Positions 1-6,783 of a stretch of DNA of 32,282 bases are shown one piece after another (the first letter of the stretch is position 1; each line of letters starts with the position of its first letter). The notes under the pieces were generated by a model, which was not told the DNA's origin, did no database searches, and was given only the letters and a program-made list of their open reading frames with translations. This DNA is from CAZEAP01 sp964510315. GTDB lineage: Bacteria; Planctomycetota; Brocadiia; SM23-32. Position numbers and translations under genes: made by a program. The stretch lies in the NCBI GenBank assembly GCA_964510315.1, contig CAZEAP010000036.1:1-32282 (forward strand), given 5' to 3'.

Positions 1-3
1 ACA

Positions 4-90
4 GGCCCCGAAGGGGCCCTGTGATGAAGGCCAGGGCTTCAGCCCTGGTTGACGGACCACCCACCATAACTATGCGCCCCGGAGGGGCGC
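4..90. repeat. Hairpin repeat cluster, left end
   Basis: Three short perfect inverted repeats lie close together: 4-18 (6-bp arms, loop GAA), 31-48 (8-bp arms, loop TC) and 74-90 (7-bp arms GCGCCCC/GGGGCGC, loop GGA). Positions 4-41 recur in the same orientation at 32110-32147 with 35 of 38 bases identical. The 74-90 hairpin recurs as its reverse complement at 32255-32271. No coding sense is visible. They look like dispersed REP-like intergenic elements, not terminators: no T-tract follows and no gene ends nearby. Confidence 0.7.
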
Positions 91-633
91 GGTCGGGCGG
101 CACGCCGGCGGGCATGTGGGAGCCCGTTGGTTGCCGACCCCATGGACGGCACAAACAGCCAAACGTAACGCCACCGCCCCGGCAACACGCCAACCCCACA
201 TTCTTGCTCCCCCCGTTACTCCCGCACCGCGACCTGGAAGCCTGCCCGCCTCCGGCGGGGTCACGCTGCACGCCGGCGGTCGGCGCCGATCCTATACTAC
301 TGTTCCTTGACGCGCCGTCGGCGAACGAGTACGGTGGAAAAAGTCGAATTCGGCGAAAGACGTTCCGCTCTTTGACAAAGCGCCGGCGAATGCACCACCG
401 GGCACCCGGTGCTCTTCGCGGAACGGGCGTGCGGTCCCTCTCCCGGCGCGCCCCGCTGTTGCGCAAGCCCCGGGGGCCGCCGTCCGTGACTATCCGCGTT
501 CATCTGCGGCTTGCCTTTCTCCGCACCTTGGCCGGAGCAGGAAGAGAAATGTGAAGCTCGCCCGCCTGTGGCGGGAATCTCTTCGTTGGATTCAACGCAG
601 ACGGCCCGTCGGCAAGACGGGAGCCGGAGCGGG

Positions 634-703
634 AGGTAGGGCGTGGCAGAACGGCGAGACGCGTTCGGCGCCTCAAGAGAAGGCGCCTCAGCATGACGGC
701 GGG
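634..703 (+). repeat. 70-bp inverted repeat, left copy
   Basis: These 70 bases match the reverse complement of 32021-32090 at 64 of 70 positions, with no gaps. The core contains GGCGCCTCAGCATGACGGCG. The copies lie about 31.3 kb apart, one in each gene-free end region. The sequence is non-coding and probably a dispersed genomic repeat family; whether the two copies were ever paired ends of a mobile unit cannot be told from this window. Confidence 0.8.
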
Positions 704-865
704 AGGTGGACGACGCCGGGAAAGCGCATACGGACACTTTCCACAGAGTAACTTCACAATCCGGACTTCCTCCACGCTTCCCGTATAGTCCGTTCCCTTT
801 AGCCTCTGTTTTTCTGCGTGCATCTGCGGTTTCGTTCGCCGTTGTGCATCCTTTCTGCCTTTGTC

Positions 866-930
866 TGTCTTCGTGTGCTTCGTGTTCTTCGTGGTTCAAG
901 TTCTTCCGTTCGCCTTCCTCCGTGGTTCCC
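866..930 (-). repeat. NHEEHE-type intergenic repeat
   Basis: The stretch contains near-repeats of TTCGTG (TTCGTGTGCTTCGTGTTCTT) and reads NHEEHEAHED on the reverse strand. Such TTCTTCGTGG-type segments recur in gene-free DNA of many uncultured bacteria and are regularly mis-called as proteins. A related segment in the opposite orientation lies at 31837-31941. It is unlikely to be translated: no start, no ribosome site, and the frame merges into low-complexity sequence. Confidence 0.55.
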
Positions 931-1321
931 GTCGTGCGGTCCACCGCGGTAAGCCGTTTCCATGTCCGCGTTGACCGGATGTTCCGGAGTTGACCGGTTC
1001 CGGGGCGGATTACGAAACGAACCCATTTCGTCGCATCCCCCTGGATTGTATCGGGATACGACGCAAAATCACAATGCATGGCTGTAAGTGTGCCCATAAC
1101 CGGCCAACTTTATGCTGCGGTTTGGAAAAGGCCCTGTGGATTTGGAATGCGAAACGGCCGATGCACGATTTGCGGAGAGCCCTCAAGCCGGGGCCCCGGA
1201 GCGCATCGGCCACGGGCCGCCCGGTTACGCACCGCGCGGACTCGCGACAGGCCGGTGGCGGGACCGCCGGTTGGGTGTTAAGATGGGCGCCCTTCGAGCG
1301 GCTGAATCCCCGGAGCTGAAG

Positions 1322-2008
1322 ATGCCGAAGCTTTCGGTCGTCATGCCGGTCTACAACGAGTCGGAGACGGTGGAGGAGATCGTCCGCCGGGTGCGGGCCG
1401 TCCCCATGGCAAAGGAGCTGATCATCGTGGACGACGGTTCCACCGACGGCACCCGCGAACTGCTGAAGGCAATGGAGGGGGACGAGGACGTGACCGTGCT
1501 CTACCACCAGCGCAACCGGGGCAAAGGGGCGGCGCTCCAAACCGGCTTCGAGCAGGTCGGGGGCGATGTCGTGATCGTGCAGGACGCCGACCTGGAGTAC
1601 GACCCGGCCGACTACCCCGCCTTGCTGGAACCCATCCTGGACGGGCGGGCGGACGTGGTCTACGGCTCGCGGTTCCTGGGCGGCCCGCACCGCGTGCTCT
1701 ACTTCTGGCACTACGTGGGCAACCGTTTCCTGACAGTGCTGTCCAACATGCTGAGCAACCTGAATCTCAGCGACATGGAGACCTGCTACAAGGCATTCCG
1801 CCGGGAGGTGCTGGAGGAGATCAGCATCAAGTCGGACCGTTTCGGCTTCGAGCCGGAGTTCACCATGAAGGTGGCGAAGAAGGGCTTCGTGGTTTACGAG
1901 GTGCCGGTCAGCTACAGCGGCCGCACCTATGCGGAGGGGAAGAAGATCACCTGGAAGGACGGCGTGGCGGCCCTCTGGAAAATCTTCCGCTTCCGCCTTG
2001 CGGACTGA
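1322..2008 (+). CDS. Family 2 glycosyltransferase, DPM1/DPG-synthase-like
   Basis: The product is a cytoplasmic-facing GT-A glycosyltransferase of about 228 residues that would move a sugar from a nucleotide-sugar donor, often onto a polyprenyl phosphate, for cell-surface glycans. The N-terminus has the GT2 opening LSVVMPVYNES followed by VDDGSTDGT for nucleotide binding. The metal-binding region reads QDADLEYDP, followed by the YGSRF motif. The C-terminal part (SDMETCYKAFRRE, then GFEPEFTMKVAKKG) matches the dolichyl-phosphate-mannose-synthase-like subfamily. No transmembrane anchor follows, unlike ArnC or GtrB. I chose ATG 1322 because the conserved domain begins at once and CGGAG lies just upstream; in-frame ATG 1283 is possible and would add 13 residues. 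The URO-D-like gene follows 30 bp downstream. The acceptor cannot be deduced. Confidence 0.88.
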   Translation: MPKLSVVMPVYNESETVEEIVRRVRAVPMAKELIIVDDGSTDGTRELLKAMEGDEDVTVLYHQRNRGKGAALQTGFEQVGGDVVIVQDADLEYDPADYPALLEPILDGRADVVYGSRFLGGPHRVLYFWHYVGNRFLTVLSNMLSNLNLSDMETCYKAFRREVLEEISIKSDRFGFEPEFTMKVAKKGFVVYEVPVSYSGRTYAEGKKITWKDGVAALWKIFRFRLAD

Positions 2009-2038
2009 AACACCCCAACCCACACTCAAGGACACGGC

Positions 2039-3124
2039 ATGGCCTGCGCGTGGAAAGAGAACTGGCAGGAGACACGCCGGCATTTCATCGACTGGTGGCA
2101 GGGCGAGGGCATGGTGCTGGGCTGCTGGGCGGCGGTGCCCGGGGATGAGCCCAGGGAGGACGTCCCGGACCCGGGTCCGCCCGAAGACCCGACGCACTAT
2201 CATACGGACGCGGAGTGGCGTGCCCTCTCGAATCACCGGCGCCTGGCCCGCGCCCACTTCCCGGCGGACGTCCTGCCGATGGCGAACTGCGACATGGGGC
2301 CCGGCAGCCTGGCGCTCTACATGGGCAGCGAGCCGGGATTCGAGGAGAACACCGTCTGGTTCAATCCGGTCCTGGAGGACGTCGAGGAGCCGGAGGAGCT
2401 GCCGCCCCTGGAGTTCGACCCGGAGAGCCGCTGGTGGCGGATCACCGAGGAGATGCTCCGCCGGTCGGTCGAACTGGCCGACGGGAGGTACATGGTGGGC
2501 TGCGTGGACCTGATCGAGAACATTGACACGCTGGCGTCCCTGCGGGGGACCAACCAGATGCTGATCGACCTGGCCGCCCGACCGGAGTGGGTGGAGGAGA
2601 AGATGGAGGAGATCAACCGGGCCTGGTTCGAGGCCTACCAGCGCATCTACGACATCATTCGGCTCGAAGACGGGAGCAGCGCCTTCCGGGCGTTCTCGAT
2701 CTGGGGACCCGGTCGGACCGCCAAGCTGCAGTGCGACGCCTCCGCGATGGTCTCCCCCGAGATGTTCGACCGGTTCGTCGTGCCCCCGCTCGCCGAGCAG
2801 TGCGCGTACCTGGATCACTCGATGTTCCACCTCGACGGGCACCAATGCATGCAGCACCTCGACCTGCTGCTGGGCATCGAGGAGCTGGACGCCGTCGAGT
2901 GGACGCCGGACCCGCAGGTGCCGCCCGGCGGGGACCCGGAATGGTACGACATGTACAGGAAAATACTGGACGCCGGGAAATCGGTGCAGGCCATCGGGGT
3001 GCAGCACGACGAGATCGTGCCCCTGCTGGACGCCGTCGGGCCGGACGGCATGTACGTCATGACCTCCTTCGCCGACGAGGGCGAGGCGGAGCAGGTGCAG
3101 CGGATGGTGGAGCCGTATCGGTGA
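2039..3124 (+). CDS. Uroporphyrinogen-decarboxylase-like (URO-D/MtaA fold) protein
   Basis: This 361-residue protein resembles the divergent URO-D superfamily proteins abundant in Planctomycetes-like genomes, related to corrinoid methyltransferases (MtaA, CmuA) rather than to heme-pathway HemE. Supporting features are the Trp- and acid-rich N-terminal half with a CDMGPG stretch, the FHLDGHQCMQHLDLLL segment near residue 263 (histidine, aspartate and cysteine at the expected barrel position), and the following VEWTPDP. The tail GPDGMYVMTSFADEGEAE matches the last strand and helix. The HemE N-terminal arginine signature is not seen, so heme synthesis is unlikely. AAGGA precedes ATG 2039. It is 30 bp downstream of the GT2 gene and probably cotranscribed, although the functional link is unclear. 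A methyl-transfer role is inference; the family is known, the substrate is not. Confidence 0.75.
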   Translation: MACAWKENWQETRRHFIDWWQGEGMVLGCWAAVPGDEPREDVPDPGPPEDPTHYHTDAEWRALSNHRRLARAHFPADVLPMANCDMGPGSLALYMGSEPGFEENTVWFNPVLEDVEEPEELPPLEFDPESRWWRITEEMLRRSVELADGRYMVGCVDLIENIDTLASLRGTNQMLIDLAARPEWVEEKMEEINRAWFEAYQRIYDIIRLEDGSSAFRAFSIWGPGRTAKLQCDASAMVSPEMFDRFVVPPLAEQCAYLDHSMFHLDGHQCMQHLDLLLGIEELDAVEWTPDPQVPPGGDPEWYDMYRKILDAGKSVQAIGVQHDEIVPLLDAVGPDGMYVMTSFADEGEAEQVQRMVEPYR

Positions 3125-3143
3125 GGAACCGGCTCAGTCTCAT

Positions 3144-5618
3144 CTACTCCGGGGCTCCGCCGGGGCCGGGCAGCCAGAGGCTGACGGCGGCCGCCGCGAC
3201 GTAGAGCGCCGCCGCGCCGAGCAGCACCGCCGGGTAGCCGGCGTGGATGGAGAGGATGACCGTCAGGGGCGAGGCGGCTACGGAGGCGAATCCGTTCGCC
3301 CCCCACGCCCAGGGAGCGAGCGCCGGCCGGCCGCCCTCCAGCACGGTGAGTCCGCTCGGGAAGGGCCAGCCCATCAAGAAGGCCGCGGGCGCCACGGTCC
3401 CGAGGGCCACGACCACCCGCGCCGAGAGCGGGAGCCCGATGGTCAGACGGAACAGCCCGTCCAGCCCGACGGCGTAGAAGACGGCGAACGCGGCGATGCC
3501 CGCCGCCGCGAGGCGTATGGCCCGCCGGGGCGTTCCGGCCACCCGCCGGCTGAGAATGCTGCCCAGGCCGCTGAAGACCAGGAAGCCGCTCAGCATCACG
3601 GCGGCCGAGTAGATGGGGTCGCCGAGGTAGTAAGTGAATTTGAGAAGACAAACCATCTCCAGAAACATGAACGCCAGCCCCAGGAGGGCGAAGTAGGTCA
3701 GGGTCGCCAGCCGGCCGCCGCTGACGCCGCGAGCCTTCCTCAGCCGGAGCAGCGGCAGGAGGATCAGCGCGCCGCCGACCACGATCACCTGGAGGAGCGC
3801 GACCACCAGCACCACGTAGCCCAGCTCCAGGCGGGTCAGCCAGCGCTTGCCGTAGGACTCCCAGAACCGGGGCAGCGAGCGCCAGCGGAAGAAGTTGTAG
3901 AAGTAGGGACTCTCATCGGTGGGCGGCCGGACGGTGTAGGCCCAGCCCCGGAGGAACTCGTCCCGCTCCCCCGAGAGCAGCCGGCGGGCGGCGTGGTGGA
4001 AGTAGGAGTAGTCGACGCCCTCGGGCCCGGCCACGCGGTTGGTCTGGTCGGCGTAATCAACGCCGGAGCACGGGGCCCACTCGACGTCGGCCGCCAGGTT
4101 CCGGGCCGCCGAAAGGAGCCGGGAGCAGCGGTCTTCCCCCAGGGGCCTGGCGAAGGCCAAGGTGTTGGCGGCCAGGAGGTTGCGCACCTGGACGAGCCGC
4201 CGGCCCGGCCGACGGGCGCCGGCGCGCTGAAGCGCGGCCCGAAGCGTGGCGAAGAGCTTAACGTTGTCCCGCGGAGGAGCCTGGATGCCGCGGGTCACCG
4301 ACAGCGCCCCCCGGGGCGCGAGGCGGCGGATGCAGAGGCCGAGGCCCTCTTCAGTCAGGAGGAAATCCTCGTGGAGCGAGCGCAGCCCGCTGGCGCCGGC
4401 GGCAGGCGTCTCGGTGCTGACGATCTGGATGATGTCGAACCGTTTTCGCGTGCGCTCCAGGAAAGCCCGGAGACCCGAGCTGACGGTCGTCACGTCGGGG
4501 CCGCTGAACACACGGCCCGACGAATCGGCCAGCGGCCCCTGCATCAATTCCAACAGGCGCGGATTGGGCTGGACCACGGTGATGTGCTCGGCGCCCATTC
4601 GGCGGGCCAGCCAGACGTTGGTGCCCCCCGACTCGCCGAGCAGCAGGACGTGGGGACGATCCACGAGGCGGTAGGCCACCGACATGGGCGTATGGTCGAG
4701 TATTCGGGCCTCGCGGGGCGAGTTGATCTGCAGGACAGTGGCTGCGTAGTGGCCGTCGGCCAGGAGGGCAAGCTGCGGCGGCGGTGCCTCGGTGGCGGTC
4801 AGTCCGGCGAACATGGTCTTGTGAAGGAGGTCGGAGGCGTAAACGTCGATGCGCGCTCGGGCGCCGTAGTCGGTCAGCATGTGGTCGGCGCTCCCCTGGT
4901 CTTCCCAACGACGGAGGATGGCGAGGTCTTTGTACTGGTCCACCTCGATCCGGACGGGAGCCAGCGTCGCCTCCGCACCGAGCGCCCCGGCCAGCACGAG
5001 CGCCGCCGCCGCCGATACCGCGCGCCAGCGCCCGGCGGCCGAGGCCCACAACAGGGCCGAAAGCACGCCCAGGCCGGCGACTGCGTAGAGCAGTCTGTCG
5101 GGAGGGATCAGGAACATCAGCCCGACCGCCAGCGCCGCCCCGGCACCGCTGCCCAGCAGATTGGCCCCGTAGATCAGGTGGACGCGCCCGCGGAAGTGCA
5201 TCAGGGAAAGCCCGATGACCGTTGCCGCAAGGAAGAAAGGAACGAACAGCAGAAAGTCGTGCGCCAACATCAGGGCAGCCTGGCGGGAGCTGTAGAACAC
5301 GTAGCGCACGTCCAGGGGCAGCCGCTCCGCCGCCCGGTAGGCCGCGGTGGCCGAAACGGCGAACAGCAGCGTCAGGGCGACGGCCCACGCTGAGAAGCGC
5401 CTGCGCAGCCGATCGCCGATGAAGGTCAACAGAGTGCCGCTGGCCCCGAAGCCCAGCAGCGCCGTGCTGATGACCAGGTAGGAGAAATGGTGCCAGCGGG
5501 CAATCGAGAGGCACCTCATCAGCGCCAGCTCCAGGGCGATGACCGCGGCCGAGAGCCAGAAAACGGCGCCTGCACTGGGCAGGACCGCCAGCCTTTCTCC
5601 GGGCGAGCTGTCGGACAT
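3144..5618 (-). CDS. Membrane-embedded spermidine-synthase-like protein
   Basis: This 824-residue protein has an N-terminal block of about seven hydrophobic segments (roughly residues 15-230), a soluble Rossmann-type domain (about 240-590) and a C-terminal block of six or seven hydrophobic segments to the end. The soluble part resembles polyamine aminopropyltransferases: a glycine loop VLLLGESGGTN, a strand ending VVQPNP, and the downstream LRSLHEDFLLTEEGL segment matching the usual L-x-S-x-E-F region. In true spermidine synthases the strand after the glycine loop ends in an acidic residue that holds the cofactor ribose; here it is Gln-Pro-Asn, so aminopropyl transfer to putrescine is doubtful. 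Proteins of this layout are common but uncharacterised. ATG 5618 is preceded by GAAGG at short spacing. It is convergent with the URO-D-like gene (19 bp apart) and downstream of pcm. Confidence 0.8.
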   Translation of the reverse strand: MSDSSPGERLAVLPSAGAVFWLSAAVIALELALMRCLSIARWHHFSYLVISTALLGFGASGTLLTFIGDRLRRRFSAWAVALTLLFAVSATAAYRAAERLPLDVRYVFYSSRQAALMLAHDFLLFVPFFLAATVIGLSLMHFRGRVHLIYGANLLGSGAGAALAVGLMFLIPPDRLLYAVAGLGVLSALLWASAAGRWRAVSAAAALVLAGALGAEATLAPVRIEVDQYKDLAILRRWEDQGSADHMLTDYGARARIDVYASDLLHKTMFAGLTATEAPPPQLALLADGHYAATVLQINSPREARILDHTPMSVAYRLVDRPHVLLLGESGGTNVWLARRMGAEHITVVQPNPRLLELMQGPLADSSGRVFSGPDVTTVSSGLRAFLERTRKRFDIIQIVSTETPAAGASGLRSLHEDFLLTEEGLGLCIRRLAPRGALSVTRGIQAPPRDNVKLFATLRAALQRAGARRPGRRLVQVRNLLAANTLAFARPLGEDRCSRLLSAARNLAADVEWAPCSGVDYADQTNRVAGPEGVDYSYFHHAARRLLSGERDEFLRGWAYTVRPPTDESPYFYNFFRWRSLPRFWESYGKRWLTRLELGYVVLVVALLQVIVVGGALILLPLLRLRKARGVSGGRLATLTYFALLGLAFMFLEMVCLLKFTYYLGDPIYSAAVMLSGFLVFSGLGSILSRRVAGTPRRAIRLAAAGIAAFAVFYAVGLDGLFRLTIGLPLSARVVVALGTVAPAAFLMGWPFPSGLTVLEGGRPALAPWAWGANGFASVAASPLTVILSIHAGYPAVLLGAAALYVAAAAVSLWLPGPGGAPE

Positions 5619-5732
5619 AGCCTTCAGGTAATCAGGAGCCTGAGCGCGGTGCCGTGCGCGAACATCGGGTCAACAGGACGGGAAGGCACAATGATACCAC
5701 AGCATCGGAGCAGTGATGCCGGCCGGCGGTCT

Positions 5733-6611
5733 TCACCGGCCTTCCTGCGCTCTGCCCGTCATGGGCACGAAGCGGACGGCCATCACGCTCTCGCTGCTGA
5801 CCCGCCCCTCCTCATCCTTGTTGACAATGACGAGTCGCTGCACCTCGAACACGCCCCCCACGGGGATGATCATACGTCCGCCGGGCTTGAGCTGATCCAC
5901 GAGTGGGGGCGGGACGTGGCCCGCTGCGGCCGTCACGATAATGGCGTCGAAAGGTGCGTGTTCTGGCCAGCCGTAGTAACCGTCGGCGTTCTTGACCTGC
6001 ACCTTCTCGTAGCCCAGATCGTGCAGCCGTTTTCGGGCGGTTCGGGCCAGTTCCTCGATGATCTCAATGGTGAACACGCGGGGCGTCAGCTCGTAGAGGA
6101 CCGCCGCCTGGTACCCGCTGCCGGTGCCGATCTCCAGCACCCTGTCCCCGGGCTCGAGCCGCAGTTTCTCGGTCATGAAGGCGACGATGTAGGGCTGGGA
6201 GATGGTCTGGCCGTGGCCGATGGGCAGGGGCCGGTCGGCGTAGGCGCTGCCCCGGCGCTTCTCCGGGATGAAGAGGTGCCGGGGCACGTGACGCATCGCC
6301 TCCAGCACGGATTCATCCTCAACGTCGCGTGGCGCGATCTGGCGACGGACCATACGGTGTCGATCGGAGCGGCGTTCCTCGAACCGGGGGCGATCCCAGC
6401 TCAAGGATTCACCTTCCGGGGTTGTCTGGACCGGTGTTTCGGCAGCGGCGCTCGGGCTGACGGATTCTCCGCCGCCGGGTCCCTCGGAGGCGCCCTCCAG
6501 GTCCACTATCCGGAAGCCCTCCGGCAAGACGACCGCCAGGGCCAGCGGCAGCAGGCCCAGCACCAGCACAACCGCCCCTACTATCCACCATCGCCTGTCA
6601 GAGTTTGTCAT
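5733..6611 (-). CDS. pcm: Protein-L-isoaspartate O-methyltransferase, membrane-anchored
   Basis: The enzyme methylates L-isoaspartyl residues in damaged proteins with S-adenosylmethionine so that they can revert to aspartate. The catalytic domain (about residues 85-290) shows all family marks: the GHGQTISQP pre-motif, the SAM loop VLEIGTGSGYQAAVL and the closing PVGG segment. It differs from the usual roughly 210-residue cytoplasmic enzyme by an N-terminal extension: a hydrophobic segment at about 9-29 (WWIVGAVVLVLGLLPLALAV) followed by a Gly/Ser/Pro/Glu-rich linker. This predicts a signal anchor that places the enzyme outside the inner membrane. ATG 6611 is chosen because the anchor begins immediately; further upstream the frame is low-complexity sequence antisense to the DUF2339 gene. 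It is divergent from that gene across a 172-bp spacer. SAM supply outside the cytoplasm would be an open problem, so inside orientation is also possible. Confidence 0.92.
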   Translation of the reverse strand: MTNSDRRWWIVGAVVLVLGLLPLALAVVLPEGFRIVDLEGASEGPGGGESVSPSAAAETPVQTTPEGESLSWDRPRFEERRSDRHRMVRRQIAPRDVEDESVLEAMRHVPRHLFIPEKRRGSAYADRPLPIGHGQTISQPYIVAFMTEKLRLEPGDRVLEIGTGSGYQAAVLYELTPRVFTIEIIEELARTARKRLHDLGYEKVQVKNADGYYGWPEHAPFDAIIVTAAAGHVPPPLVDQLKPGGRMIIPVGGVFEVQRLVIVNKDEEGRVSSESVMAVRFVPMTGRAQEGR

Positions 6612-6783
6612 AATCGGCCCCCTGCCAACGGTACTTCGATGGTAGCACACTGGCCGACGGCCCTCAACGTGTGCCCCGGCGTCGGGGGAAGGCTTGCAAC
6701 CGCCTGGGCGATGCATTACGCTCACTCCCGCCTTCAGGCCAGTCCGCTGCGGCGAAGCGTCCTCCAGCGAGGAGGTCGGCCCA

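Larger units (their letters stand above)
91..1282. other. Gene-free region made of repeat relics
   Basis: I see no credible gene here. The open frames on both strands are low-complexity Arg/Pro/Gly-rich translations without a ribosome site or recognisable domain. Recognisable pieces are: 484-515, a boilerplate segment whose reverse translation contains QMNAD; 634-703, the left copy of a 70-bp inverted repeat; 805-845, a segment with CTGCGTGCATCTGCGG; and 866-930, whose reverse translation contains NHEEHEAHED, a peptide-like signature of intergenic repeats common in environmental genomes. Positions 950-1282 hold nothing I can name apart from the probable promoter region of the glycosyltransferase. 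Confidence 0.6.

Noticed and set aside
297..1097. A 266-codon minus-strand frame containing NHEEHE
   Set aside because: The peptide is the translation of dispersed repeats, with no start context; annotated as repeats instead.
1010..3007. A 665-codon minus-strand frame
   Set aside because: Antisense to the glycosyltransferase and URO-D-like genes, whose motifs are unmistakable on the plus strand.
3243..5393. A 716-codon plus-strand frame opposite the spermidine-synthase-like gene
   Set aside because: Low-complexity Arg/Gly/Glu translation, no ribosome site, and the opposite strand has clear membrane segments and a Rossmann domain.
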